A DNA stretch of 46,626 bases from Mageeibacillus sp. UBA5436 (GCA_002427545.1 DIRM01000020.1:7102-53727); one strand, 5' to 3'. Shown: positions 8,787 through 18,282, numbered from the stretch's first letter. Notes: generated by a model from the letters alone, not told the origin. Numbers and translations are program-made.

Positions 8787-10856
8787 TTAACAATTTTTTA
8801 CAAATGTCTCCATGATTGAGTTTGGTACTCTTTCATAATGATCAATCTGCATGACGAATGTTCCTCTGCCTTGCGTAATGGAACGCAAATTTGTAGCGTA
8901 ACCGAACATTTCGGATAATGGTACAAAGCTAGATATTTCTGCTGCATTTAATCGAATTTCATTACCAGTAATTTGACCACGTCTAGAGCTTAGATCGCCC
9001 ATAACATCGCCCATATATTCTTCTGGTATGGTGACATCTACTTTCATCATTGGCTCTAATAAAACAGCATCGCATTTGCGCATTGCTTCTTTTAAAGCCA
9101 TTGAACCAGCAATTTTAAATGCCATTTCTGATGAGTCAACATCATGATATGAACCATCGACTAAAGTTGCTTTAACGCCAACAACTGGATAGCCAGCAAT
9201 TTCACCAGCGGCTAATGCTTCTTGGATTCCAGCATCAACAGCACCAATATATTCTTTAGGAATCGCACCACCTACAATTTTATTAACAAATTCATAATGT
9301 TGATCAGAAGGTAATGGTTCAAATTGAACAACACAATGTCCATATTGTCCATGTCCACCTGATTGTCTAACAAATTTGCCTTCAACTTCGGCTGCTTTAG
9401 TAATGGTTTCACGATAGGATACTTGAGGTTCTCCTACATTCGCTTCAACCTTGAATTCCCTAAATAGACGATCAACAATGATATCCAAATGCAATTCGCC
9501 CATTCCTGAAATCAGTGTTTGACCTGTTTCTGAATCTGTTCTCGTTTTAAAAGTTGGATCCTCTTCGGCCAACTTAGCCAAGGCTGTAATCAATTTCTCT
9601 TGTGATGATTTTGATTTTGGCTCAATCGCAACTGATAAAACAGGCTCTGGGAAATCCATTGATTCAAGAATAATAGGTTCTTTTTCATCACAAAGTGTAT
9701 CACCGGTTGCCGTATTCTTTAAGCCAACTGCTGAGGCAATATCACCTGCATAGGCTTTTTGAAGTTCTTCACGATGATTCGCATGCATTAGAAGGATTCG
9801 CCCAATTCTTTCACGCTTTTCCTTAGTTGAGTTGTACACATAAGAACCTGATTCCAAGATGCCAGAATATACTCTAAAGAAGCATAATTTTCCGACAAAA
9901 GGATCTGTCATAATCTTAAATGCTAGTGCAGAGAAAGGCTGTTCATCACTTGGATGACGTTCTTCTTTTTCCCCTGTTTTTGGATTTGTCCCATCAATAG
10001 CAGGAATATCGAGAGGTGATGGCATATAATCAACAATCGCGTCTAATAATAATTGAACGCCTTTGTTTTTATAGGATGTGCCACAGACAACAGGTACGAC
10101 TTTATCAGCCACTGTTGCACGACGCAAAGCTGCTTTTAGCTCTGGAATTGTGATGTCTTCTTCCATCAAATATTTTTCTTCGATTTCTTCATCGTTTTCA
10201 GCAATCTTTTCGATCATTTTTTCACGATACAATTTTGCATCATCCTGCATATCATCGGGAATTGGAATTTCTTCAATTTTTGTTCCTAAATCATCAGAAT
10301 AATCGAAAGCTTTCATTTCCATCAAATCGATAATACCAATAAAGTTTTCTTCCTTACCAATTGGTAATTGGATGGCTATAGGCTTTGCAGCTAAACGATC
10401 TTCTATCATATTGACGACATTATAGAAATCAGCTCCCATAATATCCATTTTATTGATATAGGCCATACGTGGCACATGATACGTATTGGCTTGACGCCAT
10501 ACGGTTTCTGTTTGAGGCTCGACACCGCTTTTGGCACTCAACACTGTAACAGCACCGTCTAAAACACGTAAAGAGCGCTCAACTTCGACCGTAAAGTCAA
10601 CATGACCAGGAGTATCAATAATATTGATTCTCTTACCTTTCCATTGGGCAGTAGTTGCAGCAGATGTGATAGTGATACCACGCTCCTGTTCTTGCTCCAT
10701 CCAGTCCATCGTTGCGGCACCCTCATGAGTTTCACCGATTTTGTGGATTTTACCCGAATAATAAAGGATACGCTCCGTCGTTGTCGTTTTACCGGCATCA
10801 ATATGCGCCATTATGCCTATATTTCTTGTGTTTTCTAACGAGAAATCTCTTGGCAT
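8787..10856 (-). CDS. fusA: Translation elongation factor G
   Basis: GTPase that moves tRNA and mRNA through the ribosome after peptide transfer. The 689-residue protein is full length for EF-G. G1 AHIDAGKT is at 17-24, followed by G3 DTPGHVDF and G4 NKMD. Domain IV contains the family block RQSGGHGQYGHCVVQFEP, and the C-terminal domain V carries EMFGYATNLRSITQGRG. The sequence looks like the housekeeping str-operon paralogue rather than the tetracycline-resistance or FusB-like group. It sits 109 bases after rpsG and 139 before tuf. Confidence 0.98.
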   Translation of the reverse strand: MPRDFSLENTRNIGIMAHIDAGKTTTTERILYYSGKIHKIGETHEGAATMDWMEQEQERGITITSAATTAQWKGKRINIIDTPGHVDFTVEVERSLRVLDGAVTVLSAKSGVEPQTETVWRQANTYHVPRMAYINKMDIMGADFYNVVNMIEDRLAAKPIAIQLPIGKEENFIGIIDLMEMKAFDYSDDLGTKIEEIPIPDDMQDDAKLYREKMIEKIAENDEEIEEKYLMEEDITIPELKAALRRATVADKVVPVVCGTSYKNKGVQLLLDAIVDYMPSPLDIPAIDGTNPKTGEKEERHPSDEQPFSALAFKIMTDPFVGKLCFFRVYSGILESGSYVYNSTKEKRERIGRILLMHANHREELQKAYAGDIASAVGLKNTATGDTLCDEKEPIILESMDFPEPVLSVAIEPKSKSSQEKLITALAKLAEEDPTFKTRTDSETGQTLISGMGELHLDIIVDRLFREFKVEANVGEPQVSYRETITKAAEVEGKFVRQSGGHGQYGHCVVQFEPLPSDQHYEFVNKIVGGAIPKEYIGAVDAGIQEALAAGEIAGYPVVGVKATLVDGSYHDVDSSEMAFKIAGSMALKEAMRKCDAVLLEPMMKVDVTIPEEYMGDVMGDLSSRRGQITGNEIRLNAAEISSFVPLSEMFGYATNLRSITQGRGTFVMQIDHYERVPNSIMETFVKNC

Positions 10857-10919
10857 GCGGTTAAGCTCCTTCCTTAGTAAATACTTTTAAGTACATATTT
10901 ATATATTTTCTTCGCTTTT

Positions 10920-10966
10920 ATTGCTTGAAATATTTTTTAAAAAATATTTTGCAAATATTAAGCAAT
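10920..10966 (-). other. Large dyad in the rpsG-fusA spacer
   Basis: Outer arms ATTGCTT and AAGCAAT flank a perfect 22-base palindrome (AAATATTTTTTA and its mirror, 10928-10949), starting right at the rpsG stop. No T tail follows, so simple termination is unlikely; an RNA stability or processing role is possible. Confidence 0.45.
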
Positions 10967-11436
10967 TACCATCTGTAATGTGCAAAAGCACGGTTTGCTT
11001 CTGCCATACGATGCATTTCTTCTTTTTTTCTAAATGCTTGCCCTGTGCTATTACTTGCATCAAGGATTTCATTACCTAAACGTTCTGAAATTGTACGTTC
11101 ATTACGTGCACGTGCAGCATTGACAATCCAGCGTAAAGCTAAAGTTTGACGTCTTTCAGGACGAACTTCAATTGGAACTTGATAGTTAGAACCACCAACT
11201 CGTCTTGCTTTAACCTCTAGCAATGGCATGACATTTTCTAATGCCTGATAAAATACTTCGATTGGATCTTGTTCTGTTCGCTTTTGAATCAAATCAAATG
11301 CAGAATAAACAATATTTTGAGCCAATGATTTTTTGCCGTCCTTCATAATGACATTGATTAATTTTGAAACCTTCAGATCATTATATTTTGGATCAGGCAG
11401 AATTTCTCTTTTTGGAACATGGCCTTTTCTTGGCAC
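10966..11436 (-). CDS. rpsG: 30S ribosomal protein S7
   Basis: Primary 16S rRNA-binding protein of the 30S head, 156 residues as in most bacteria. Typical segments are MPRKGHVPKREILPDPKYND at the start, the KARRVGGSNYQVPIEVRPERR block that lies near the rRNA and tRNA exit site, and a C-terminal AHYRW. In other bacteria S7 can repress its own operon; a 147-base spacer before this gene could hold such a site. It lies second in rpsL-rpsG-fusA-tuf. Confidence 0.98.
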   Translation of the reverse strand: MPRKGHVPKREILPDPKYNDLKVSKLINVIMKDGKKSLAQNIVYSAFDLIQKRTEQDPIEVFYQALENVMPLLEVKARRVGGSNYQVPIEVRPERRQTLALRWIVNAARARNERTISERLGNEILDASNSTGQAFRKKEEMHRMAEANRAFAHYRW

Positions 11437-11583
11437 TTTGCTTCCCTCCTTTCATGATTATACGGTTTACCGAAATCATAGGTACTCACGGTTTGGATCG
11501 TGTCTTGCAAGAAAGACCTGTATCTTGATAAGTCAGGAAAACAGAGCCTTCTTTAGACTAAATTGTCCAACCGATCGGGCCGC
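11437..11583 (-). other. Long rpsL-rpsG intercistronic spacer, possibly structured
   Basis: 147 bases with no gene, richer in G and C than the nearby spacers and with several short inverted repeats (for example CCTG / CAGG around 11515-11540 and ACCG / CGGT nearer rpsG). In E. coli the equivalent spacer is the S7 feedback site; the same role here is only a suggestion. Confidence 0.35.
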
Positions 11584-12006
11584 TTACTTAGCAGCGGATT
11601 TTGGTCTCTTCGCACCATATTTGGAACGACCTTGCTTGCGGTCAGTAACGCCTGCGGTGTCTAATGTTCCACGAATAACGTGATAACGAACACCTGGTAA
11701 GTCCTTAACACGACCACCACGAATCAGAACAACACTATGTTCTTGTAAGTTATGGCCAATACCTGGGATATAGGCAGATACTTCCATCTGATTGGTCAAG
11801 CGAACCCTTGCAACTTTACGCAAAGCTGAATTTGGTTTTTTAGGAGTCGTTGTTTTAACTGATGTACAAACGCCACGTTTTTGTGGAGATTCATATGTTG
11901 AAACACGATTCTTCAATGAATTCAAGCCATAGCCTAATGCGGGTGATGCTGACTTATATGTTTTGTCCGAGCGACCTTTTTTGACCAGCTGGTTAAATGT
12001 AGGCAT
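11584..12006 (-). CDS. rpsL: 30S ribosomal protein S12
   Basis: Decoding-centre protein of the small subunit, 140 residues. The conserved PTFNQLVKKG start, TTPKKPNSALRKVARVRL block and RGGRVKDLPGVRYHVIRG block are all present. The lysines where streptomycin-resistance changes usually occur (in TTPKKPNS and GRVKDLPG) are the wild-type ones. First gene of the str operon, with a good promoter upstream and a TCCT-complement ribosome site. Confidence 0.98.
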   Translation of the reverse strand: MPTFNQLVKKGRSDKTYKSASPALGYGLNSLKNRVSTYESPQKRGVCTSVKTTTPKKPNSALRKVARVRLTNQMEVSAYIPGIGHNLQEHSVVLIRGGRVKDLPGVRYHVIRGTLDTAGVTDRKQGRSKYGAKRPKSAAK

Positions 12007-12072
12007 CTATCTTCCTCCTTTCATAATTTATTTTTTTGCATAAAAACTTCGTCACCGAAATCTCAGCAACTC

Positions 12073-12101
12073 ATTGTATCATCTGAAAATTTGCTTGTAA
12101 A
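12073..12101 (-). promoter_or_regulatory. str operon promoter
   Basis: Minus strand: TTTACA (12101-12096), exactly 17 bases, TACAAT (12078-12073), about 70 bases before rpsL. This is a near-consensus housekeeping promoter. Confidence 0.75.
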
Positions 12102-12220
12102 GCAAGCTTATTTACTTAATTTTCAAAAGTTTTTTTATTTTTTTCTAATAAATTAGACAAAATCTTTGTCAGATTTCTTGTGATTTAAATAAATTCTCTT
12201 TTTTTAAATTTAGGATTCTT

Positions 12221-12478
12221 TTATTCTAAAGCTAAATCTAACACTCTTTTAACATCTGACATTTCAGCATGACCTTCATGGACTTTCTTTTCATCAACAT
12301 AGAAAGTAGGTACAAAATAATAATCGTATTGATCTGCTATTTCCGGATTATTTTTTTCATTTATTTGGGTAATTTCAATATTCTTATATTCATCTTCTTC
12401 CATTAATTGATCTAGACATCTTAGAGCTAATTGGCAATGGGGGCATTCATCAAACATAAACATTTTAACTTTTTTCAT
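12221..12478 (-). CDS. Glutaredoxin/thioredoxin-fold protein
   Basis: Small 85-residue thioredoxin-fold protein with an N-terminal strand (KKVKMFMFDE), the redox motif CPHC at 12-15 and a cis-proline region VPTFYVDEKKV. It probably acts as a thiol-disulfide or glutaredoxin-like carrier, but the partner is unknown. A CPHC centre is more like the disulfide oxidoreductase/glutaredoxin side than CGPC thioredoxin. It follows the alpha-amylase gene by 33 bases on the same strand and may be cotranscribed, without an obvious functional link. Confidence 0.8.
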   Translation of the reverse strand: MKKVKMFMFDECPHCQLALRCLDQLMEEDEYKNIEITQINEKNNPEIADQYDYYFVPTFYVDEKKVHEGHAEMSDVKRVLDLALE

Positions 12479-12511
12479 TATAAATCTCCTTCGCAGCTTG
12501 GCTAAATTTTC

Positions 12512-13960
12512 TTATTTTTTCACCCAGACAGATATTGAACTTGCGAGGCAAGTAAAATTGGCTTTGAAATTTTCATCAAGGCAGATTTCAATTTCTTCAT
12601 GACCTGTTAAATCATAAAAACTAGTTCCAGGTTTTTCATGTTCAAATATTACCTCTTTATTCCCAGCTTCGCTGTTACTCAAGACACAGACCAGTCCAGA
12701 ATTATGATGCTCTTGATCACCCATTCTCTGAATTGCTATGCAATTGGGATTATCTAAGTATAATTTTTCTTCACCATAAGCATATTTCACTCTGGCCTTT
12801 AGCAGAATGTCTATAATTTCTTGTTGAGGTTTATTTGGCTCTTCGCCTTGACTTCCATAATAGTCAGCATAAAAAACACAAGGATAGCCTTTTTGTCTAA
12901 GCAAAATCATCGCATAAGCTAATGGTTTAAACCAATCTGCAACCCAAGACTCTAGGGATTGACCTAATTGTGAATCATGATTGTCAACAAAAGTCATGAC
13001 ACGCATAGCATCACTTTGAACAATCGTTTCATTAAAAATTTGAGTCAAATCATAATCTGGACCTTCCTTGGATGCTTCATGGAATTTAAAATGTAATGGG
13101 ACGTCAAATAAAGTGATATCTTGATAGGAATCTTTTAAAACTTCATTTAATGCTTGTATATCTCCAGTCCAATATTCGCCTACATAGAACAGATCGCGTT
13201 TTGTGCTCTCCTGTAAATACTGTGTGAGATTATTTATAAATTTTAAATCGATATGTTTTAAGGCATCAATACGCAAGCCATCCAAGTTTAATTCTTGTAC
13301 AAACCAGAGTGCCCATAGCTTTACCTCTTCAATCACATCAGGATTGTTAAAATCAACATCGGCATGCATGAGATAATCAAAATTACCTTTTTCATTTTCA
13401 GTAACATTTTCTGAAAAGTCCTTCGCTTCTCCTAAAATTTTGAAAATTCCTGTTTCTCCTGTTTTTTGATCAAAATCAACAGCTGTAAAATGCTGATGAA
13501 ACCACTTATAAGCAGAATATTTATCCTCACGTCCTGGAAATTCAAAATGCGTCCAGCCCTCTATATCAAAAGGCTCTGAAATGACTTCTTCTCGATTATC
13601 AGGATTGACTTTTACGACAGAAAAAGTTTCTGTGCTATCAGCGCCAGCTTTATGATTAATAACCATATCGGCATAAACCTGAATTTCATAGGCATGTAAT
13701 GTTTCGATTGCTTCAATCAGTTCTTCTTTTGTCCCATATTTGGTTCGAACAGAACCTTTTTGATTGAATTCTCCCAAATCATATAGATCATAAGCTGCAT
13801 AACCGACGTCTTCTGTATTTTGTCCTTTGTAACAAGGCGGTATCCATACAGCCGATATTCCTATTTCTTTTAAATGAGGTGCATCTTTTTTTAATTTTTT
13901 CCACAAATTACCATCGTTTGGTAAATACCATTCGAAGTATTGCATCATTACACCATTCAT
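12512..13960 (-). CDS. Cytoplasmic alpha-amylase (GH13)
   Basis: Hydrolyses internal alpha-1,4 bonds of starch or glycogen-type glucans. The protein has 482 residues and no signal peptide, so it acts inside the cell on glycogen or imported maltodextrins. The four GH13 regions are visible: ADMVINH (about 97-103), GLRIDALKH with nucleophile D232, FYVGEYW with acid/base E262, and FVDNHD with D329. The start MNGVMMQYFEWYLPNDG matches the cytoplasmic AmyA-like and liquefying amylase group (GH13_5). A C-terminal beta domain (about 400-482) ends the protein. The exact product size cannot be read from the sequence. Confidence 0.93.
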   Translation of the reverse strand: MNGVMMQYFEWYLPNDGNLWKKLKKDAPHLKEIGISAVWIPPCYKGQNTEDVGYAAYDLYDLGEFNQKGSVRTKYGTKEELIEAIETLHAYEIQVYADMVINHKAGADSTETFSVVKVNPDNREEVISEPFDIEGWTHFEFPGREDKYSAYKWFHQHFTAVDFDQKTGETGIFKILGEAKDFSENVTENEKGNFDYLMHADVDFNNPDVIEEVKLWALWFVQELNLDGLRIDALKHIDLKFINNLTQYLQESTKRDLFYVGEYWTGDIQALNEVLKDSYQDITLFDVPLHFKFHEASKEGPDYDLTQIFNETIVQSDAMRVMTFVDNHDSQLGQSLESWVADWFKPLAYAMILLRQKGYPCVFYADYYGSQGEEPNKPQQEIIDILLKARVKYAYGEEKLYLDNPNCIAIQRMGDQEHHNSGLVCVLSNSEAGNKEVIFEHEKPGTSFYDLTGHEEIEICLDENFKANFTCLASSISVWVKK

Positions 13961-14085
13961 AAAATTATTCTCCTTAAACTTCTCATTATTAAAATAAAAT
14001 ATATTGTTATTTGCGAATGATTAAATGATTTTAATATTATCATTTAAACATCAGACAGGTTTCAGAACTGCTAATAACAAAAAGG

Positions 14086-14107
14086 ACTTCTACCAGAGAA
14101 GTCCTTT
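14086..14107 (-). terminator. Terminator after malic enzyme
   Basis: Minus strand: AAAGGACTTC / GAAGTCCTTT hairpin followed by five T, about 40 bases past the malic enzyme stop. Confidence 0.75.
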
Positions 14108-14148
14108 AATGCTATCATATTTTATAATAATTTGAAAAAGTTAAAAAG

Positions 14149-15339
14149 TTATAATCTAACAACACCTGTTTTTTTAGCGGCTTCCCCTACTGCCTTAGCA
14201 ACCGAATCAGCAACACCCTCTTTAAAGGCATGTGGCATAATATAATCTACAGATAATTCAGAATCACTTACAGAATCAGCAATGGCATATGCAGCTGCTA
14301 CATTCATTTCTTCATTTATTTCAGAAGCTCTGACATCAAAAGTACCACGGAAGATGCCTGGGAAAGCTGAAACATTATTGATTTGATTTGGATAATCAGA
14401 ACGGCCTGTTGCAACAATTTTTGCACCTGCAGCTTTGGCATCATCTGGATTGATTTCTGGAATTGGATTGGCACAAGCAAATACGATTGGGTCTTTTGCC
14501 ATGCTTTTTACCATATCTTGATTAACTGTACCTGGAGCAGATACACCAATAAAGACATCTGCATCTACCATGGCATCGGATAATTTTCCTGATTGTTTAG
14601 TAGGATTAATCATTTGGCATAATTCTTCTTTGTACTTGTTCATGCCTTCTGGCCTGCCAGAGTAGATAATACCACGGCTATCACACATCAGGATATTTTC
14701 ACCTTTTGCACCAGCTGAAATCAATAATTTTGTGATGGCAATTGAAGCTGCTCCAGCCCCATTTAAAACAATTTTGACTTCTTCAATTTTTCTATCAGTT
14801 ACTTTTAAAGCATTAATTAAACCTGCTAAGGTAACAACAGCTGTTCCATGTTGGTCATCGTGGAAAATAGGGATATCACATTTTTCTTTTAATTTTGCTT
14901 CGATTTCAAAACAACGTGGAGCTGCAATGTCTTCAAGGTTGACACCACCAAAACTTCCAGAAATATTATAAACAAGATCTACTATTTCATCGACATCATT
15001 TGTTTTAACACAAAGAGGGAAAGCATCTACATCACCAAATGCTTTAAACAGAGCACATTTGCCTTCCATTACTGGCATGGCTGCTTCTGGTCCTATATTA
15101 CCTAAACCTAAAACGGCAGAACCATCTGTAATTACTAAACATAAATTATGGCGTCTTGTATAAATATATGATTTTTCTACATCTTTTTCTATTTCTAAGC
15201 AAGGTGCAGCTACGCCTGGTGAATAAGCAATAGCTAAGTCTTCTGCAGTACCTACAGGTGCTTTGCCTATTACTTCAATTTTACCGCCCCATTCTTCATG
15301 TTTTTGTATAGCAAGTTGATTTCTTTCATTCTCTGTCAT
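14149..15339 (-). CDS. NAD(P)-dependent malic enzyme (short bacterial type)
   Basis: Oxidative decarboxylation of malate to pyruvate and CO2 (or the reverse), with NAD or NADP. The 396-residue protein has the catalytic N-terminal domain with GSAVLGLGNIGPEAAMPVMEGK (the catalytic lysine region), the FHDDQHGTAVV motif holding metal-binding acids, and a Rossmann domain with VLNGAGAASIAI. It lacks the C-terminal phosphotransacetylase domain of MaeB-type enzymes, so it resembles the short MaeA/YtsJ group of Firmicutes. Cofactor choice is not certain. It is divergent from the PEP carboxykinase gene, which suggests joint control of the C3/C4 node. Confidence 0.93.
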   Translation of the reverse strand: MTENERNQLAIQKHEEWGGKIEVIGKAPVGTAEDLAIAYSPGVAAPCLEIEKDVEKSYIYTRRHNLCLVITDGSAVLGLGNIGPEAAMPVMEGKCALFKAFGDVDAFPLCVKTNDVDEIVDLVYNISGSFGGVNLEDIAAPRCFEIEAKLKEKCDIPIFHDDQHGTAVVTLAGLINALKVTDRKIEEVKIVLNGAGAASIAITKLLISAGAKGENILMCDSRGIIYSGRPEGMNKYKEELCQMINPTKQSGKLSDAMVDADVFIGVSAPGTVNQDMVKSMAKDPIVFACANPIPEINPDDAKAAGAKIVATGRSDYPNQINNVSAFPGIFRGTFDVRASEINEEMNVAAAYAIADSVSDSELSVDYIMPHAFKEGVADSVAKAVGEAAKKTGVVRL

Positions 15340-15695
15340 GTTATTCCCTCCAGCTTTTTTAATTATTGACTAATTACTAATTATATAACTGTAAATTGAT
15401 CTGGTTAGTTTTTAATTTATACATTAAAGTAAATGATTTTTACTTATATTAACCATGAATAATTTAACAGATTAATTAAGAGTAAACAAGATATACCGGA
15501 AACGTTTAGATTTATTTACTAATTAAACTTTACTTAATTTAATTTTGATTGTGTATATCTTTAAATTCTGATAAATTATAAAGAGAAAATTTTGATTTTC
15601 TGCTAAGATGTCTAAGATATTAAAAGTCATAATTAGTAAATTATAAAATTTTATTTTGTAAGATTTATATAGTTATAGGGAAAGGAACCTTTTAT
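15340..15695. other. Divergent regulatory region between malic enzyme and PEPCK
   Basis: About 356 AT-rich bases with no gene. It holds several weak promoter-like hexamers (for example TTGATT near 15591 followed by GATATT), a short dyad GTAAATGATTTTTAC near 15430 and a partial catabolite-like GAAACGTTT near 15500. None is strong enough to name a regulator. Confidence 0.35.
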
Positions 15696-17501
15696 ATGAA
15701 CAAACACAAAGAATTACAGTCATGGATCGATGAATGCGTAGCTCTATGCAAACCAAAAGACATCGTTTGGATTGATGGTAGCGAAGAGCAAAATCAAGCT
15801 TTGCTAGACGAGGCAGTCAAAAGTGGGGCTGCTATTGAGTTAAATCAAGAAAAACGTCCTGGTTGCTATTTATTCCGTAGTGATCCTTCTGACGTTGCTC
15901 GAGTTGAAGATCGTACATATATCGCTAGTGTTAAAGAAGAAGACGCTGGCCCAACAAATAATTGGGTTGATCCTGTTGAATTAAAGAAAACAATGACCGG
16001 ACTTTATGATGGTTGTATGGAAGGTCGTACGATGTACGTTATTCCTTTTTCCATGGGTCCTATTGGTTCACCAATAGCTAAAATTGGTATTGAACTTACT
16101 GATAGTCCTTATGTTGTTGTTAATATGAAAATCATGACCAGAGTTGGTAATGATGTTATGGATATTTTAGGCGAAGATGGCGAATATGTTAAATGTTTGC
16201 ATTCTGTTGGCTATCCTTTAAAAGATGGACAAGAAGATGTTGCATGGCCTTGTGCTCCAATGGAACATAAATATATCACTCAATTCCCAGAAGAAAGATT
16301 GATTTGGTCATATGGTTCTGGTTATGGTGGAAATGCTTTACTTGGTAAAAAGTGTTTTGCTTTGCGTATCGCTTCTGCTCAAGCTAGAGATGAAGGCTGG
16401 ATGGCTGAGCATATGCTCATCTTGAAATTAACTAATCCAGAAGGCGAAGTTCATTATGTAACTGGTGCTTTCCCATCTGCTTGTGGTAAAACCAATTTGG
16501 CAATGTTAGTTCCTACTATTCCTGGCTGGAAAGTTGAAACTGTTGGTGATGATATTGCTTGGTTAAAATTTGGTGATGATGGTCGTCTATACGCAATCAA
16601 TCCTGAAGCTGGTTTCTTTGGTGTTGCTCCTGGCACATCTTATAAATCAAATCCAAATGCTATGGATACCATTAAATCTAATACCATTTTCACTAATGTT
16701 GCCTTAACTGATGATGGCGATGTTTGGTGGGAAGGCATTGACGGCGAAACACCAGATCATTTAATCGACTGGCATGGTAATGATTGGACGCCAGACAGTG
16801 ACAAACCTGCTGCTCATCCAAATTCACGTTTCACCACACCTGCTGCTCAATGTCCATCTATTGCAGATAATTGGGAAGATCCAATTGGTGTACCTATTGA
16901 TGCATTCTTAATTGGTGGTCGTCGTGCTTCAGTAATACCTTTAGTACATCAAAGTCTCTCTTGGAATCATGGTGTATTCCTTGGTTCTATCATGGGTTCA
17001 GAAATTACAGCTGCTGTTATCTCTGATAAAATTGGTCAAGTACGTCGTGATCCATTCGCTATGTTACCATTCATTGGCTACAATGTTGGCGATTATTTAC
17101 AACATTGGATTGAAATTGGCGAAAACAGCACATATGACAAATTACCAAAATTATTTTATGTTAACTGGTTCCGTAAAGATGAAAACGGCAAATTCTTATG
17201 GCCTGGCTTTGGCGACAATAGCCGTGTGTTAAAATGGGTTGTTGAGCGTTGTGCTGGCAAAGTTTCTGCTAATGAAACTCCAATTGGTTACATTCCTTCC
17301 AAAGAGGATCTTTATTTAGACGGTTTAGATATTAGCGATCATGAAATCGATGAAATCTTGAGCGTTGATATTGATGGCTGGAAAGCAGAAACCAAATCAA
17401 TTCGTGAGCATTATGAAGGTTTAGATGCAAAAGGCGGAAAATTACCAAAAGAATTGTATCATCAATTAGATGCTTTAGTAGAGCGTTTAGATCAAGCTTA
17501 A
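15696..17501 (+). CDS. pckG: Phosphoenolpyruvate carboxykinase (GTP)
   Basis: Interconverts oxaloacetate plus GTP with PEP, CO2 and GDP. At 601 residues with the nucleotide-binding segment FPSACGKTNLAM, including the hyper-reactive Cys263, this is the GTP-using type and not the ATP-using PckA common in Bacillus. Other family blocks are the PHVGYP-like SVGYPL region, the substrate loop SYGSGYGGNALLGKKC, and PLVHQSLSWNHGVFLGS. The AAAGGAACC ribosome site leads into the ATG at 15696. A strong terminator follows. In anaerobes it can act in either the gluconeogenic or the CO2-fixing direction. Confidence 0.96.
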   Translation: MNKHKELQSWIDECVALCKPKDIVWIDGSEEQNQALLDEAVKSGAAIELNQEKRPGCYLFRSDPSDVARVEDRTYIASVKEEDAGPTNNWVDPVELKKTMTGLYDGCMEGRTMYVIPFSMGPIGSPIAKIGIELTDSPYVVVNMKIMTRVGNDVMDILGEDGEYVKCLHSVGYPLKDGQEDVAWPCAPMEHKYITQFPEERLIWSYGSGYGGNALLGKKCFALRIASAQARDEGWMAEHMLILKLTNPEGEVHYVTGAFPSACGKTNLAMLVPTIPGWKVETVGDDIAWLKFGDDGRLYAINPEAGFFGVAPGTSYKSNPNAMDTIKSNTIFTNVALTDDGDVWWEGIDGETPDHLIDWHGNDWTPDSDKPAAHPNSRFTTPAAQCPSIADNWEDPIGVPIDAFLIGGRRASVIPLVHQSLSWNHGVFLGSIMGSEITAAVISDKIGQVRRDPFAMLPFIGYNVGDYLQHWIEIGENSTYDKLPKLFYVNWFRKDENGKFLWPGFGDNSRVLKWVVERCAGKVSANETPIGYIPSKEDLYLDGLDISDHEIDEILSVDIDGWKAETKSIREHYEGLDAKGGKLPKELYHQLDALVERLDQA

Positions 17502-17531
17502 ATTTATTTAAGCATTCTTATTTAACTATTG

Positions 17532-17564
17532 GCAGGAAAGTCCTTTCGACTTTCCTGCTTTTTT
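17532..17564 (+). terminator. Terminator after pckG
   Basis: A perfect 11-bp stem (GCAGGAAAGTC / GACTTTCCTGC) with a five-base loop and six T, about 30 bases past the stop. Confidence 0.93.
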
Positions 17565-17628
17565 ATTTGCTCCAAACAGCTGGTTTTTGTAGAATATAGA
17601 CATGTTATAATAATCGAAGGTGAATTTT

Positions 17629-18282
17629 ATGTTGAATGTTAATATAGACCAAGAAATTGAAGATGCAAAAATATTGCAAAAAGACAAAAAATATAATGAA
17701 GCTTTAGCAAAACTAGATGCATTATCTGATGCAAAGTTAAGGAAAAAGCAAAAATTTGAAATTACATTATTAACTGGTATTTTAAAAATGAATTTAGCAC
17801 ATTATGATGATGCTAAAGAATTACTAAATGAAGCATTATCTCTTGGCGAAAATAATCAAGATCTCTATCAACAAACAAGGTCTTTACATCAATTGGGTAT
17901 CATTACAAAATTAATGGGCGATTATCCACAGGCAACTGAATTGTTTAGAGAAGAATTAAGACGTTGCAGCTCTCTTATCCCCTCTTATTATTCAGATTTA
18001 TCTTATAATTTTTACGAACAAGGTGATGTGATGATGTTGTCTGGTAATTATGAAGATGCAGAAATGTACTTTAATCATGCCTATACTTTTGCTGATACAG
18101 AACATAATTATCATGGTGTTGCATTAGCGATGGAAGCAATGGGCAATTTATATTTACGAATTGGTAGACATTCACATGTCAAAAAATATTTTGAAAAAAG
18201 TGTTGAGAATTTTAAATTAGCAAATGCTTTTGAAGAGGCCAATCTTGTTCAGGCCAAAATTGATCAATTGAATAATCAATAA
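17629..18282 (+). CDS. Tetratricopeptide-repeat protein of unknown role
   Basis: 217-residue soluble protein made of helical TPR-like repeats: Y-NEAL-KLDAL (about 22-32), Y-DAKELLNEAL, Y-QATELFREEL, Y-EDAEMYFNHAYTFAD, and a final RHSHVKKYFEKSVENF unit. No signal peptide and no other domain is seen. Such proteins serve as binding scaffolds, but the partner is unknown. A GTG three codons upstream is possible; the ATG at 17629 is preferred because an AAGGTG site precedes it at proper spacing. It lies between pckG and the opine-dehydrogenase-like gene and is probably separate from both. Confidence 0.75.
   Translation: MLNVNIDQEIEDAKILQKDKKYNEALAKLDALSDAKLRKKQKFEITLLTGILKMNLAHYDDAKELLNEALSLGENNQDLYQQTRSLHQLGIITKLMGDYPQATELFREELRRCSSLIPSYYSDLSYNFYEQGDVMMLSGNYEDAEMYFNHAYTFADTEHNYHGVALAMEAMGNLYLRIGRHSHVKKYFEKSVENFKLANAFEEANLVQAKIDQLNNQ

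Noticed and set aside
15495..15510. Catabolite-control (cre) site near GAAACGTTT
   Set aside because: Only the centre agrees with the consensus; both ends differ too much.
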